The translations under genes were made by a program, and so were the position numbers. From Micromonospora humi (GTDB lineage: Bacteria; Actinomycetota; Actinomycetes; Mycobacteriales; Micromonosporaceae), in assembly GCF_900090105.1 (NCBI RefSeq), contig NZ_FMDM01000006.1, forward strand, positions 62,001 through 126,000: a DNA stretch of 64,000 bases, in the 5' to 3' direction. The notes under the pieces were generated by a model. It was not told where the DNA came from and searched no databases. It saw only the letters and a program-made list of their open reading frames with translations. Positions 47,005 through 56,285 of this stretch are shown one piece after another (positions within the stretch are counted from its first letter, which is position 1; each line of letters opens with the position of its first letter).

Positions 47005-47835
47005 GTGGCGCTCTCCCTGGCGATCTCCCCCTGCCCCAACGACACGTTCGTCTTCGACGCCCTGGTGCACGGGCGGGTGCCCGGCGCGCCGCCGGTCGAG
47101 GTGACCTACGCGGACGTGGACGTCACCAACACGGCCGCCGAGCGGGGCGCGTTCGACCTGGTGAAGGTCAGCTACGCGGCGCTGCCCTGGCTGCTCGACG
47201 ACTACCACCTGCTGCCCTGCGGGGGCGCCCTGGGCCGGGGCTGCGGCCCGTTGGTGCTGACCCGGGGCGACCGCACCGACCTGTCCGGCGCGACTGTGGC
47301 GGTGCCCGGCGAGCGGACCACGGCGTACCTGCTGTTCCGGCTCTGGGCGGCGGACCAGGCGCCGGCGCGGATCGAGGTGGTGCCGTTCCACGAGATCATG
47401 CCGGGCGTGGCCGCCGGCCGGTACGACGCCGGTCTGGTGATCCACGAGGCCCGCTTCACCTATCCGCGACACGGGCTGACCGCCCTGGTCGACCTGGGCG
47501 AGTGGTGGGAGGGCGACACCGGGCTGCCGATCCCGCTCGGCGCGATCCTGGCCCGCCGCGGCGCGGTCGACCCGGTCGAGGCCGCCGCGTGGGTCCGTGA
47601 GTCGGTGCGGCAGGCCTGGGCCGACCCGGAGGCCAGCCGCGGGTACGTGCTCGCGCACGCGCAGGAGATGGAGCCCGACGTGGTGGACCGGCACATCGGC
47701 CTCTACGTCAACGAGTTCACCGCCGACCTGGGTGAGGCCGGCTTCGCCGCCGTGGACGCGCTGCTGGGCCGGGCCGCCGACGCCGGGCTCGTCCCTCAGA
47801 CCTCCAGCTCGCGCGCCACCGCGTGGACCAGCTGA
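47005..47835 (+). CDS. mqnD: 1,4-dihydroxy-6-naphthoate synthase
   Basis: The 276-residue protein has the MqnD signature SLAISPCPNDTFVFDAL near the N-terminus and TTAYLLFRLWAADQAP. MqnD acts after futalosine cleavage and forms the naphthoate ring of menaquinone. It starts GTG at 47005. Its last 40 bases overlap the cold-shock gene on the other strand. MqnB is 1.2 kb upstream on the same strand. Confidence 0.92.
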   Translation: MALSLAISPCPNDTFVFDALVHGRVPGAPPVEVTYADVDVTNTAAERGAFDLVKVSYAALPWLLDDYHLLPCGGALGRGCGPLVLTRGDRTDLSGATVAVPGERTTAYLLFRLWAADQAPARIEVVPFHEIMPGVAAGRYDAGLVIHEARFTYPRHGLTALVDLGEWWEGDTGLPIPLGAILARRGAVDPVEAAAWVRESVRQAWADPEASRGYVLAHAQEMEPDVVDRHIGLYVNEFTADLGEAGFAAVDALLGRAADAGLVPQTSSSRATAWTS

Positions 47836-48182
47836 GCGATCTTCTGCGCGGCCTTGCGATCCGGGAAACGACCCCGGCGCAGGTCCGGCTGCACCTTCGC
47901 CTCCAGCACCTTGATCATGTCCTCGACCAGGCCGTGCAGTTCCTCGGCCGGCCGGCGACGCAGCTCCGCAACGGACGGCGGCGCCTCCAGCAGCTTGACG
48001 CCCATGGCCTGGGCGCCCCGCCGGCTGTCCACCACGCTGAAATCGACCCGCTGGCCACCCTTGAGGTCGGCGACACCCGCCGGTAGCGCGCCCTTCGGCA
48101 GGAACACGTCGCCACCCTCGTCACTGGTGACGAACCCGTATCCCTTGGCCGCGTCGTACCACTTCACTCGACCCGTCGGCAC
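47796..48182 (-). CDS. Cold-shock domain protein
   Basis: The 128-residue protein has a cold-shock domain (residues 1-70) with RNP1 KGYGFV and an RNP2-like DVFLPKGAL where the usual VFVHF is changed. The remaining helical C-terminus ends in AQKIAQLVHAVARELEV. Nucleic acid binding is expected. It starts GTG at 48182. The extended C-terminus is typical of actinobacterial homologues. Confidence 0.88.
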   Translation of the reverse strand: MPTGRVKWYDAAKGYGFVTSDEGGDVFLPKGALPAGVADLKGGQRVDFSVVDSRRGAQAMGVKLLEAPPSVAELRRRPAEELHGLVEDMIKVLEAKVQPDLRRGRFPDRKAAQKIAQLVHAVARELEV

Positions 48183-48210
48183 CTGTCGAACCCCGCTCCA
48201 CTCGAACCGT

Positions 48211-48834
48211 CTACCCCTCCAAGGCTAGCCCGATGATCCGGTCGACCGCCTTCGGGAATTCGACAAGATCATTGAGCACCAGGTGGGCGCCCGCCGCGCT
48301 CAACTCCGCCACCGGGCAGGGGCCGGTCGCCACTCCCACGCCCGGGATTCCGGCCGCCCGCGCCGCCGCCATGTCGGCCACGTGGTCGCCCACGTAGAGC
48401 GTCGCGCCGTGCTCCCGCAACGCGGTCGCCTTCTGCTCCGCGAACAGGTCCCCCGCCAACTCGTCGACGGCCAGCCCCAGGTGGTCCAGGTGCAGTTTCG
48501 CCAACCGCCCGATCTTGGAGGTCACCACCATCACCCGCCCGCCGCGCTCGTGTACCGCGCGCAGCGCGGCCTCCGCACCCGGCATCGGCACCGTCGGAGT
48601 GATCGCGTACGCCGGATACAGCTCGCGGTAGAGCGTCACCGCCTCCTCGATCCGCTCCGGCGGGAACCAGTGCGCCAGCTCGGTACGCAGCGGCGGGCCC
48701 AGCCGGGACACGGCCAGTTCCGCGTCCACCGGCACGCCGGTGCGCTCGGTCAACGCCCGATAGGCGGCGGCGATGCCCGGGCGGGAGTCGACCAGGGTCA
48801 TGTCGAGGTCGAAGCCGACCATCAGCGGAGACAT
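48211..48834 (-). CDS. HAD-family phosphatase (phosphoglycolate phosphatase-like)
   Basis: The 207-residue HAD enzyme has DLDMTLVDSRPG (nucleophile Asp), VTSKIGRLAKL, and YVGDHVADMAAARAAGIP. It hydrolyses a small phosphate ester. The substrate is not certain. It precedes a divergent large DNA-binding helicase-associated gene. Confidence 0.88.
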   Translation of the reverse strand: MSPLMVGFDLDMTLVDSRPGIAAAYRALTERTGVPVDAELAVSRLGPPLRTELAHWFPPERIEEAVTLYRELYPAYAITPTVPMPGAEAALRAVHERGGRVMVVTSKIGRLAKLHLDHLGLAVDELAGDLFAEQKATALREHGATLYVGDHVADMAAARAAGIPGVGVATGPCPVAELSAAGAHLVLNDLVEFPKAVDRIIGLALEG

Positions 48835-48871
48835 GCCGAGAACCTACCCAGCGGGCTAGCGTGGTACGACG

Positions 48872-51337
48872 ATGACCACCTCACTCGCCGACCACCTGCG
48901 GGCCCTCCCCGACGAGTCCCTGGCCGCCCTGCTCCAGCTGCGGCCGGACCTCGTCGTGCCGGTGCCGGCCGATGTGTCCGCCCTCGCCCTGCGCGCCCAG
49001 TCCCGGGTCTCGGTGGCCCGTGCCCTCGACGGACTGGACCAGTTCACCCTGCAGATCCTCGACGCCGCCCGGCTCACCCGCGGCCCCGAGGGTGCCACCT
49101 CCACCGACCAGATCCTCGCCATGGCCACCGCCGGGCCGCACCCGCCCGCCCCGACCGCGGTCCGCGCCGCGATCGACCGGCTCCGGGCCCGGTTCCTGCT
49201 GTACGGCCCCGAGCACGACCTGTACGTGGTCGGCGGCGTCGACGAGGTCTCCCCGTACCCCGCCGGGCTGGGCCGGCCGGCGGCGGAGCTGGACCCCCGC
49301 GCGGCGGCCCTCTGCGCGGACCCGGCGAAGCTGCGGCGGACGCTGCTCGCCGCGCCGCCCTCGGCCCGGGCGGTCCTGGACCGGCTCGCCGCCGGGCCGC
49401 CGGTCGGCACCGTGGCCCCGGGCGCGCTGGAGGCGCCCGCCACCGGCGTCGAGGACGTGCTCCCGCCCGACCTGGTCAACGGCGGCGCGCCCACCGGCTC
49501 CCCGATCCGCTGGCTGGTCGAGCACCGGCTGCTGGTGCGGATGTCCGGCGGCCCGCACGGCACTGTCGAACTGCCCCGTGAGGTGGGGCTGGTGCTGCGC
49601 CGCGACGCCGGACCGCTCGGCCCGCTGCGCACCGGCCCGCCGGCGGTCTCCGGCCCGCCCCGCGAGATCAAGGCCGTCGACTCGGCCGGCGCCGGGCAGA
49701 CCATGGAGGTGGTCCGGTACACCGAGGCGCTGCTGGAGGCGCTGGTCGTCGAGCCGGCCCCGGTGCTGCGCTCCGGCGGCGTCGGCGTACGCGACCTGCG
49801 CCGGCTCGCCCGCGGTCTCGGGCTGGACGAGCCGACCACCGCGCTGATCTTCGAGGTGGCGTACGCGGCGGGGCTGACCGGTGAGCTGGAGCTGACCGGC
49901 GCGGCCACCACCCGCTACGGCGGCGACCAGCAGATCCTGCCCACCGGCGGTTACGAGGTGTGGCGCGCGGCGTCGCTGGCACAGCGCTGGGAGCAGCTCG
50001 CCCGGGCGTGGCTGGCGATGCCCCGCCAGGTGGGCCTGGTCGGCCAGCGGGACGACCGGGACCGGCCGATCTCGGTGCTCTCGCCCGAGGCGGAACGCGC
50101 CGGCGCGCCGGCCGCCCGCCGAGCGGTCCTCGCCGTGCTGTCCGACCTGCCGCAGGCCACCGCGCCGACCCCGGACGAGGTGCTGGAACTGCTGGACTGG
50201 CGGGCCCCCCGCCGGGCCCGGGGGCGGGAGACGGCGCACCGCGAGGTGCTCACCGAGGCGGCCCGACTCGGGGTGACCGGGCTGGGCGCGCTCACCTCCT
50301 ACGGGCGGCTGCTGCTGGCCGAGTTGGCCGACGCCGACGAGCGCGGCGACGACCCGCTGGGGCTGCGCTCCGACGCCGAGTCGGGCGACCCGTCCACTGC
50401 GGTACGCGCACTGGACGGGCTGCTCCCCGCCCCGGTCGACCACGTGCTCGTACAGGCCGACCTGAGTGTGGTGGTGCCCGGCCCGCCCGACCCGGCGCTC
50501 GCCGCCGAGCTGGATGTGGTGGCCGAGCACGAGTCGGCGGGCGGGGCGAGCGTGCACCGGGTCACCACGGCGAGCATCCGGCGGGCGCTCGACGCCGGCT
50601 ACACCGCCGACGACCTGCACGCGCTGTTCCGCCGCCGGTCCCGCACCCCGGTGCCCCAGGGGCTGACCTACCTGGTCGACGACGTGGCCCGCAAGCACGG
50701 CGGGCTGCGGGTCGGCTCGGCCGGCGGGTACGTGCGCAGCGACGACGAGGCGCTGCTCACCGAGGTGCAGGCGGACCGGCGGCTGGAGTCGCTGGCGTTC
50801 CGCCGGCTCGCCCCGACGGTGCTGGTCACGCCCTACCAGGTGAACCGGATGCTGCTCGCGTTGCGCGACGCCGGGTACGCCCCGGTGCCCGAGGACGCCA
50901 GCGGCGCGACGGTGCTGGCCCGGCCGAAGACCCGGCGGGCACCGGCCCGGACACCGCTCGCCGGTCGCGCGGTGGACCCGCTGGCCACGCCGAAGCTGCC
51001 GATGCCCCGCCTGCTCGGCGTGGTGGAGCACATGCGCCGGGGCGACACGGCGGCCCGGGTGGCGCGGCGGGCCCCGGCGGTGGTCCGCGGCGCGACGGCG
51101 ACCACCGGCCCGACGCCGGTGACCGGGCACAGCGACGCGCTGGCCGTGCTCCAGCAGGCGGTACGCGACAAGGCGCTGGTCTGGGTCGGTTACGTCGACG
51201 CGCACGGGGCGACCGCGTCGCGGCTGGTCCGGCCGGTGTCGATCGGCGCCGGCTACCTGCGCGCCGAGGACGACCGCACCGAGATGCTGCACACGTTCGC
51301 GTTGCACCGGATCACGGCCGCCGTGTTGGAGGAGTGA
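48872..51337 (+). CDS. Helicase-associated DNA-binding protein with WYL-like C-terminus
   Basis: The 821-residue protein has repeated wHTH and helicase-associated regions, but no Walker A motif. The C-terminal ~70 residues (DKALVWVGYVDAHG...RLVRPVSIGAGYLRAEDDR) resemble a WYL-type regulator domain. In mycobacteria the homologue (Rv0862c) lies next to the XPB-type helicase gene, as here. It may regulate or recruit that helicase. The two helicase-linked genes are about 1.4 kb apart, separated by two small genes on the other strand. Confidence 0.82.
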   Translation: MTTSLADHLRALPDESLAALLQLRPDLVVPVPADVSALALRAQSRVSVARALDGLDQFTLQILDAARLTRGPEGATSTDQILAMATAGPHPPAPTAVRAAIDRLRARFLLYGPEHDLYVVGGVDEVSPYPAGLGRPAAELDPRAAALCADPAKLRRTLLAAPPSARAVLDRLAAGPPVGTVAPGALEAPATGVEDVLPPDLVNGGAPTGSPIRWLVEHRLLVRMSGGPHGTVELPREVGLVLRRDAGPLGPLRTGPPAVSGPPREIKAVDSAGAGQTMEVVRYTEALLEALVVEPAPVLRSGGVGVRDLRRLARGLGLDEPTTALIFEVAYAAGLTGELELTGAATTRYGGDQQILPTGGYEVWRAASLAQRWEQLARAWLAMPRQVGLVGQRDDRDRPISVLSPEAERAGAPAARRAVLAVLSDLPQATAPTPDEVLELLDWRAPRRARGRETAHREVLTEAARLGVTGLGALTSYGRLLLAELADADERGDDPLGLRSDAESGDPSTAVRALDGLLPAPVDHVLVQADLSVVVPGPPDPALAAELDVVAEHESAGGASVHRVTTASIRRALDAGYTADDLHALFRRRSRTPVPQGLTYLVDDVARKHGGLRVGSAGGYVRSDDEALLTEVQADRRLESLAFRRLAPTVLVTPYQVNRMLLALRDAGYAPVPEDASGATVLARPKTRRAPARTPLAGRAVDPLATPKLPMPRLLGVVEHMRRGDTAARVARRAPAVVRGATATTGPTPVTGHSDALAVLQQAVRDKALVWVGYVDAHGATASRLVRPVSIGAGYLRAEDDRTEMLHTFALHRITAAVLEE

Positions 51338-51341
51338 ACGG

Positions 51342-51575
51342 CTATTCCCCGTTGCGTCGCAGCGTGCCGATCACCGAGACGGCCAGCAGCAGCGCGAACG
51401 CCGCGCCGGCCGACTCGCCGACCGAGTCGACGAAGCCCTGCCGCTGCACCAGCAGCCCGAACAGGAACCAACCGAACACGCCCACGGCGGCGGCCGCGTA
51501 ACCGACCATCGCCGCCGTGGAGACCTGCTGCTGCGTCCGCTCGTCCTCGGGAAGCACGTCCTGATCGACGGTCAT
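51342..51575 (-). CDS. Two-TM hypothetical protein
   Basis: The 77-residue protein has two membrane helices (AAMVGYAAAAVGVFGWFLFGLLV and AGAAFALLLAVSVIGTL) and a small cytoplasmic acidic N-terminus. Its function is unknown. It lies in the gap between the helicase-related genes. Confidence 0.65.
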   Translation of the reverse strand: MTVDQDVLPEDERTQQQVSTAAMVGYAAAAVGVFGWFLFGLLVQRQGFVDSVGESAGAAFALLLAVSVIGTLRRNGE

Positions 51576-51688
51576 GCCAGCCCCTCCCCGCCCCGTGGTG
51601 GACCCGGCTTCCAGAGTGGCACCGACCGAACCGCGCGGACAGGGGTTAAAACCCTGATCCGGGCGCTCCGGTCACGGGGCGGGCGGGC

Positions 51689-52558
51689 TCAGGTGCCGGG
51701 GCGGCGGCCGATCACCACGACGCGGGTGCCGATCGAGCCCAGCTCCCAGAGGCGGACCGCGTCGCGGTGCAGCAGGTTCACGCAGCCGTGCGAGCCGATC
51801 GCGCCGTTGTGCAGGTAGGTGGTGGTCTCGTGGAAGCCGATCCCGCCGTTGAACTGTTGCCAGTAGGGCAGCCACACCTCGTACGGGTTGGACCACTCGC
51901 GCGGGTTCCGGCCGCCGACGGAGTAGGTGCCGGCCGGCGTGGCGTAGCCGGACATGCCGGTGCGGGTGACCGTCGGGCCGAGCACCACCCGCCCGCCGCG
52001 CATCGCCCACACGGTCTGCCGGGTCAGGTCGACGCAGAACGTGAGCCGGGAACCCGCCCGGCAGCGCGACACGTCCGTGCCGGCCAGCCGCTTCGCCACG
52101 TCGTACGTGGTGGGGCCGGCGCGCCCGGAGGCCGGGCTGATGCCGTACCGGATCTGGAACTTCTTGATCGCGGTGCAGTCGGCGGCCGACTGCGTGCCGT
52201 CCACGGTCAGCGTCCCGAAACCGCCCAGCCGGCTCAGGTAGCTCTCCACGGCCCGCTGGTGCTCCCCCTGCGGGCATCCGGCGGACCGGGACGGCCTGGG
52301 CTTGGGCTTGTCCGTCGCCGACGGCGACCGGGAGGGTTTCGGCGTGGCCGTCCGGCTCGGCTGCGCCGACGGGGACGTCGCCGACCGTTCGGGCGTGGGC
52401 GGCGCGCTCGCCCCCGATGCTCCCTCCGTCAGCCCGACCGGCGCGGGGGTAGTGCCCCCGGCGCCCTCCGTCTGCGGATCGAGCGCGCACGCGCCGACGC
52501 CGACCAGCACGACCACCGCCAGGCCGGCGACCCGGGCGAAGAACCGGACACGCTGCAT
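51689..52558 (-). CDS. L,D-transpeptidase lipoprotein with peptidoglycan-binding domain
   Basis: The 289-residue protein starts with an export signal and a lipobox-like VGAC (about residue 24), a Ser/Thr/Pro spacer, a PGB1-type domain (residues ~95-155) and an ErfK/YkuD L,D-transpeptidase domain. The catalytic Cys259 is in SHGCVN, and His in GFHETTTYLHNG is present. It makes 3-3 or lipoprotein crosslinks in peptidoglycan. The ATG at 52558 has GGGAGGG upstream. The spacer is rich in SPS and KPSRSPS. Confidence 0.9.
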   Translation of the reverse strand: MQRVRFFARVAGLAVVVLVGVGACALDPQTEGAGGTTPAPVGLTEGASGASAPPTPERSATSPSAQPSRTATPKPSRSPSATDKPKPRPSRSAGCPQGEHQRAVESYLSRLGGFGTLTVDGTQSAADCTAIKKFQIRYGISPASGRAGPTTYDVAKRLAGTDVSRCRAGSRLTFCVDLTRQTVWAMRGGRVVLGPTVTRTGMSGYATPAGTYSVGGRNPREWSNPYEVWLPYWQQFNGGIGFHETTTYLHNGAIGSHGCVNLLHRDAVRLWELGSIGTRVVVIGRRPGT

Positions 52559-52731
52559 GGGCCCTCCCTGGACAGTTGTCCCGCTTGCTAGACGTGTGGC
52601 AGAAGTATGACGTTGCCTGTCCAGCGAGACTTTTTTCCGGCGTTCTCCGGCGTGCAACACTGGATGGTCCGCCTTCGGCAGGTCAGCCGCCGTGCGGGCA
52701 CGGATCCCGGACCATGCGAGGAGGACGCGGC

Positions 52732-54411
52732 GTGAGCGGTGGACCACTGATCGTGCAGTCGGACAAGACGCTGCTGCTGGAGATCGACCACCCGGACGCG
52801 CAGGCCTGCCGGATGGCCATCGCGCCCTTCGCCGAGTTGGAGCGCTCGCCCGAGCACGTGCACACCTACCGGCTCACCCCGTTGGGCCTGTGGAACGCGC
52901 GGGCCGCCGGCCACGACGCGGAGGGCGTGGTCGACACGTTGATCAAGTACTCGCGCTATCCGGTGCCGCACGGCCTGCTGGTGGACGTGGCCGAGACCAT
53001 GGACCGGTACGGCCGCCTCCAACTCGCCAACGACCCGGCGCACGGGCTGGTGCTGCGCGCCCTGGACCGGGTGGTGCTGATCGAGGTGGCGAAGAGCAAG
53101 AAGCTCGCCGGCATGCTCGGCGCGAAGCTCGACGACGACACCATCGCGGTGCACCCGTCCGAGCGGGGCCGGCTCAAGCAGGCGCTGCTCAAGCTCGGCT
53201 GGCCGGCCGAGGACCTGGCCGGTTACGTCGACGGCGAGGCGCACCAGATCGAGCTGGCCGAGTCCGGCAAGGACGGTGGCAGGCCGTGGACCCTGCGCTC
53301 CTACCAGCGGGAGGCGGTCGAGGCGTTCTGGGCCGGCGGCTCCGGCGTGGTGGTGCTGCCGTGCGGCGCCGGCAAGACGCTCGTCGGCGCCGCGGCGATG
53401 GCGGAGGCGAAGGCGACCACGCTGATCCTGGTCACCAACACGGTGGCCGGCCGGCAGTGGAAGCGGGAGCTGATCGCCCGCACGTCGCTGACCGAGGAGG
53501 AGATCGGCGAGTACTCGGGCGAGCGCAAGGAGATCCGCCCGGTCACCATCGCCACGTACCAGGTGCTCACCTCGCGGCGCGGCGGCGCGTTCACCCACCT
53601 GGACCTGTTCGGCGCCCGCGACTGGGGCCTGGTCGTCTACGACGAGGTGCACCTGCTGCCCGCGCCGATCTTCCGCTTCACGGCGGACCTGCAGGCCCGC
53701 CGCCGGCTCGGCCTCACCGCGACTCTGGTACGCGAGGACGGCCGGGAGGGCGACGTGTTCAGCCTGATCGGCCCGAAGCGGTACGACGCGCCGTGGAAGG
53801 ACATCGAGCAGCAGGGCTGGATCGCCCCGGCGGAGTGCACCGAGGTACGGGTGACGCTCACCGACGCGGAGCGGATGGCGTACGCGACGGCGGAGGCGGA
53901 GGAGCGCTACCGGATGGCGGCGACCGCCCGCACCAAGCTGCCGGTGGTCCGTGCCCTGGTGGAGCGGCACCCGCAGGAGCAGGTGCTGGTGATCGGCGGC
54001 TTCCTCGACCAGTTGCACCAGCTCGGCGAATACCTGGACGCGCCGATCGTGCAGGGCTCGACCACGAACAAGGAACGGGAGCGGTTGTTCGACGCGTTCC
54101 GGTCCGGTGAGATCCGCACGTTGGTGATCTCGAAGGTGGGGAACTTCTCCATCGACCTGCCGGAGGCGGCGGTGGCGATCCAGGTGTCCGGCACGTTCGG
54201 GTCGCGGCAGGAGGAGGCCCAGCGGCTGGGCCGGGTGCTGCGGCCGAAGGCCGACGGCCGGCAGGCGCACTTCTACACGGTGGTGTCCCGGGACACGATC
54301 GACACCGAGTACGCGGCGCACCGGCAGCGTTTCCTCGCCGAGCAGGGGTACGCGTACACCATCGTGGACGCCGACGACGTGCTCGGCCCTCCGCTGCCGA
54401 GCGTCGACTGA
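52732..54411 (+). CDS. XPB/ERCC3-type DNA helicase
   Basis: The 559-residue SF2 helicase has Walker A PCGAGKT (Lys215), DEVH box (Asp304-His307, in VYDEVHLLP), SAT-like LGLTATLVREDG, and late helicase motifs QRLGRVLRP. It unwinds DNA 3'-5'; bacterial homologues are implicated in repair. The GTG at 52732 follows GAGGAGG; the upstream frame to 52576 is less likely. The partner (48872) is 1.4 kb upstream on the same strand. No XPB-partner nuclease (Bax1) is seen nearby. Confidence 0.93.
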   Translation: MSGGPLIVQSDKTLLLEIDHPDAQACRMAIAPFAELERSPEHVHTYRLTPLGLWNARAAGHDAEGVVDTLIKYSRYPVPHGLLVDVAETMDRYGRLQLANDPAHGLVLRALDRVVLIEVAKSKKLAGMLGAKLDDDTIAVHPSERGRLKQALLKLGWPAEDLAGYVDGEAHQIELAESGKDGGRPWTLRSYQREAVEAFWAGGSGVVVLPCGAGKTLVGAAAMAEAKATTLILVTNTVAGRQWKRELIARTSLTEEEIGEYSGERKEIRPVTIATYQVLTSRRGGAFTHLDLFGARDWGLVVYDEVHLLPAPIFRFTADLQARRRLGLTATLVREDGREGDVFSLIGPKRYDAPWKDIEQQGWIAPAECTEVRVTLTDAERMAYATAEAEERYRMAATARTKLPVVRALVERHPQEQVLVIGGFLDQLHQLGEYLDAPIVQGSTTNKERERLFDAFRSGEIRTLVISKVGNFSIDLPEAAVAIQVSGTFGSRQEEAQRLGRVLRPKADGRQAHFYTVVSRDTIDTEYAAHRQRFLAEQGYAYTIVDADDVLGPPLPSVD

Positions 54412-54422
54412 CCGGCGCGGAC

Positions 54423-54456
54423 GCCGGGCGGGCCGCTGTCGTGCGACCCGCCCGGC
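54423..54456. terminator. Bidirectional hairpin terminator
   Basis: A 10-bp perfect stem (54423-54432 and 54447-54456) with a 14-base loop lies between the convergent helicase and protease genes. Confidence 0.75.
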
Positions 54457-54463
54457 CTCGCGG

Positions 54464-55411
54464 TCAGCCCTGGCCGCCGGCGCGGAACGCGACCCAGGCG
54501 TCGCTCATCCGGTCGGCCTGGCCCGGGGTGAACATGTTCATGCAGGAGTCCTGCGTGTAGTCCATGAAGTTGTGGATCGGGTCCAGCCCCGGCGCGGTGC
54601 AGGTGTCCGCCCCGACCGGGCAGTTGAACTGCGGCGCCGCCTCACGCGGCGTGTCGGCGACGAAGTCGCCGGACGCGGAGCAGCCGTGCGCGAACGTGTG
54701 CTCCAGCATCAGCCAGTGCCCCACCTCGTGGGTGAGCGTGTCGCCCTCGGCGTACTTGCCGGCCGTGCCGCCGGGCATCGACTCGTCGAGCATCACCACG
54801 CCGTCGATGTAGTCGCGGCCGTTGTTGTAGCCCTTCGGGAAGTATGCCCAGCCGAGCAGCCCGCCGCCGATGTTCGCCGCGTAGACGTTGAGCGTGCGCG
54901 AGTCGCCGGTGTAGAGCGCCTTCTTCATGTCCCGCTCGTTCTTGCCCGGCACCACCGTGTACCAGGCGCTGTTCACGGTCCACGTGGTGTCGACCAGCGA
55001 GAACCGGAACGGCGTGTCCGAGGCGTCGGCCGCGGTCCGGCCCGCGTACGAGTCGTTGAGCACGGTCATCTGCGCCGCGATCAGCGTGTTCCAGCGGGCC
55101 TTCTCGGCCGCGCCCAACTCGTGGTCGGAGATCATGTGGAAGATCGTCGGCACGGTGACGCTGCCGTTGGCCAGCCGCGGCACGTCCTTGATGACGCCGT
55201 ACGCCTTGGCCTCGTTCGTCGAGTAGAGCGCCGGCTCCTGGGCGGTGGCGCCCTCGCGGATCCGGGCGGCGCTGTGCGTGTCGGCGCCCGGCGCGCAGGT
55301 CGCCGCCGTCGTCGGGGCGGCGGAGGCGGTGGCGGGCGCGCCGCCGGCGGTGAGGAACGTGGCGGCGGCAGCGGCCAGCACTGCCAGGTGGATTGTCGGT
55401 TTCCTGTGCAT
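54464..55411 (-). CDS. Secreted zinc metalloprotease (pappalysin/M43 type)
   Basis: The 315-residue protein has a Sec signal peptide (to about ASAAP), a propeptide-like region and the zinc motif HEVGHWLMLEH (H228, E229, H232, H238). The usual M43 motif is HExxHxxGxxH; here Met235 takes the place of Gly. A Met-turn-like NFMDYTQDSCM follows. Several Cys (residues near HGCSASGD, FNCPVG, DTCTAPG and DSCM) suggest disulfides, typical of the secreted group. Active zinc binding is likely but not proved. Confidence 0.9.
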   Translation of the reverse strand: MHRKPTIHLAVLAAAAATFLTAGGAPATASAAPTTAATCAPGADTHSAARIREGATAQEPALYSTNEAKAYGVIKDVPRLANGSVTVPTIFHMISDHELGAAEKARWNTLIAAQMTVLNDSYAGRTAADASDTPFRFSLVDTTWTVNSAWYTVVPGKNERDMKKALYTGDSRTLNVYAANIGGGLLGWAYFPKGYNNGRDYIDGVVMLDESMPGGTAGKYAEGDTLTHEVGHWLMLEHTFAHGCSASGDFVADTPREAAPQFNCPVGADTCTAPGLDPIHNFMDYTQDSCMNMFTPGQADRMSDAWVAFRAGGQG

Positions 55412-55557
55412 CGCTGCACCTTTCGAGAGGCAGGAAGGAACACCGACGCGGGGTTGTCAAAGCTGCGGATCGATGACGTCGTCGTCCCGACATAAGACCA
55501 CGTCAACGGCGTTCACAACACCCCCGGGCGCGCCCGACGGCACTGCCTCTGGTCCCT

Positions 55558-55585
55558 ACAAACTTGATGGCGTGGATGACTCACC
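55558..55585 (+). repeat. CAAACTTGATGGCG arm, left copy of pair 2
   Basis: The arm ACAAACTTGATGGCG... (55558-55585) matches the reverse complement of the right copy at 56552-56579 in 22 of 28 positions. The pair flanks a ~1 kb segment with a GntR gene. Confidence 0.65.
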
Positions 55586-55647
55586 GGATGCCGACCGTGC
55601 GCTCCTCCTACCCACGGAGATTCGCGTTTCAGCTTTTGAACGGCGCG

Positions 55648-55699
55648 GAGATCTTGGTACGAGATGGCCCCTCCCGGGGCCGATCCATACCAAGATCTC
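55648..55699. terminator. Extended hairpin next to the GntR gene
   Basis: A 12-bp perfect outer stem (GAGATCTTGGTA with TACCAAGATCTC) encloses a GGCCCC/GGGGCC inner stem of 6 bp. It lies 6 bases after the gntR stop. No T-tract was seen, so a terminator or a regulatory cruciform are both possible. Confidence 0.65.
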
Positions 55700-55705
55700 A
55701 CATGG

Positions 55706-55933
55706 TCAGCGACGATCGGACTCGGCGACGAAGACGCCTCGGCCCGGACGACCCACCAGCACACCCCGCTCCCGCAGCTTCGCCACGGCCCGGCTGATCG
55801 TTGACTGCGACACGTCGTAGTCGTCCGCCAACTTCCGCCCGGACGGAAGCTGAGAGCCAGGCGGATAGGTGCCATCCTTGATCTTCTTCGAGAGGTCGGC
55901 GAGTAGTTCGTCCATCGTGGGCGGGATAGGCAC
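55706..55933 (-). CDS. Short GntR-type wHTH protein
   Basis: The 75-residue protein is a bare GntR-type wHTH: ADLSKKIKDGTYPPGSQLPSG then LADDYDVSQSTISRAVAKLRERG and wing RPGRGVFVAES. No effector domain follows, so it is a compact regulator of the kind found in small mobile or phage-related islands. The GTG start at 55933 could be replaced by ATG at 55915. It is flanked by inverted repeats. Confidence 0.83.
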   Translation of the reverse strand: MPIPPTMDELLADLSKKIKDGTYPPGSQLPSGRKLADDYDVSQSTISRAVAKLRERGVLVGRPGRGVFVAESDRR

Positions 55934-56285
55934 GTCAGGCCCCTTGCAGTCGGTTGGCCTGCCCAGTATCGATCAACGACTTCGACAGAGGCAACGCATG
56001 TAGCACTGGTGACCTAGATGGGTAGGTGACTCAAAGACGTCGTTGACATAGGTGACTCGGTATCGGTAGCGTCGCTCTCGGTGATGCGGTGCTGTTGCGG
56101 TCGGTTGGCACCTCTCGTACCGGTCTCGCATCGCCGCCGAGACCTCACCCACCGCGCTCCGCCGCCCCCGAACAGCGGAAGCCGCCTTACCGCTACCACC
56201 TTCCGAAGGGCGGTCACCTCGTGCGCAACCCGTTCCTCCCGCTCGCGTTCTACGCCTGGCCCGGCGCACCGTCGACGCGGCACCG
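55934..56285. other. Intergenic region, weak small frame only
   Basis: A 352-base stretch between the divergent gntR gene and the small gene at 56286. A GTG at 56221 would give a 22-residue peptide (MRNPFLPLAFYAWPGAPSTR...) overlapping the next ATG; without support from a family I do not call it. Confidence 0.5.

Noticed and set aside
48881..51307. 808-residue minus-strand frame opposite the helicase-associated gene
   Set aside because: Shadow frame rich in Gln/Arg/His/Val with no recognisable domain.
52588..54321. 577-residue minus-strand frame opposite XPB
   Set aside because: Antisense to a helicase with all SF2 motifs.
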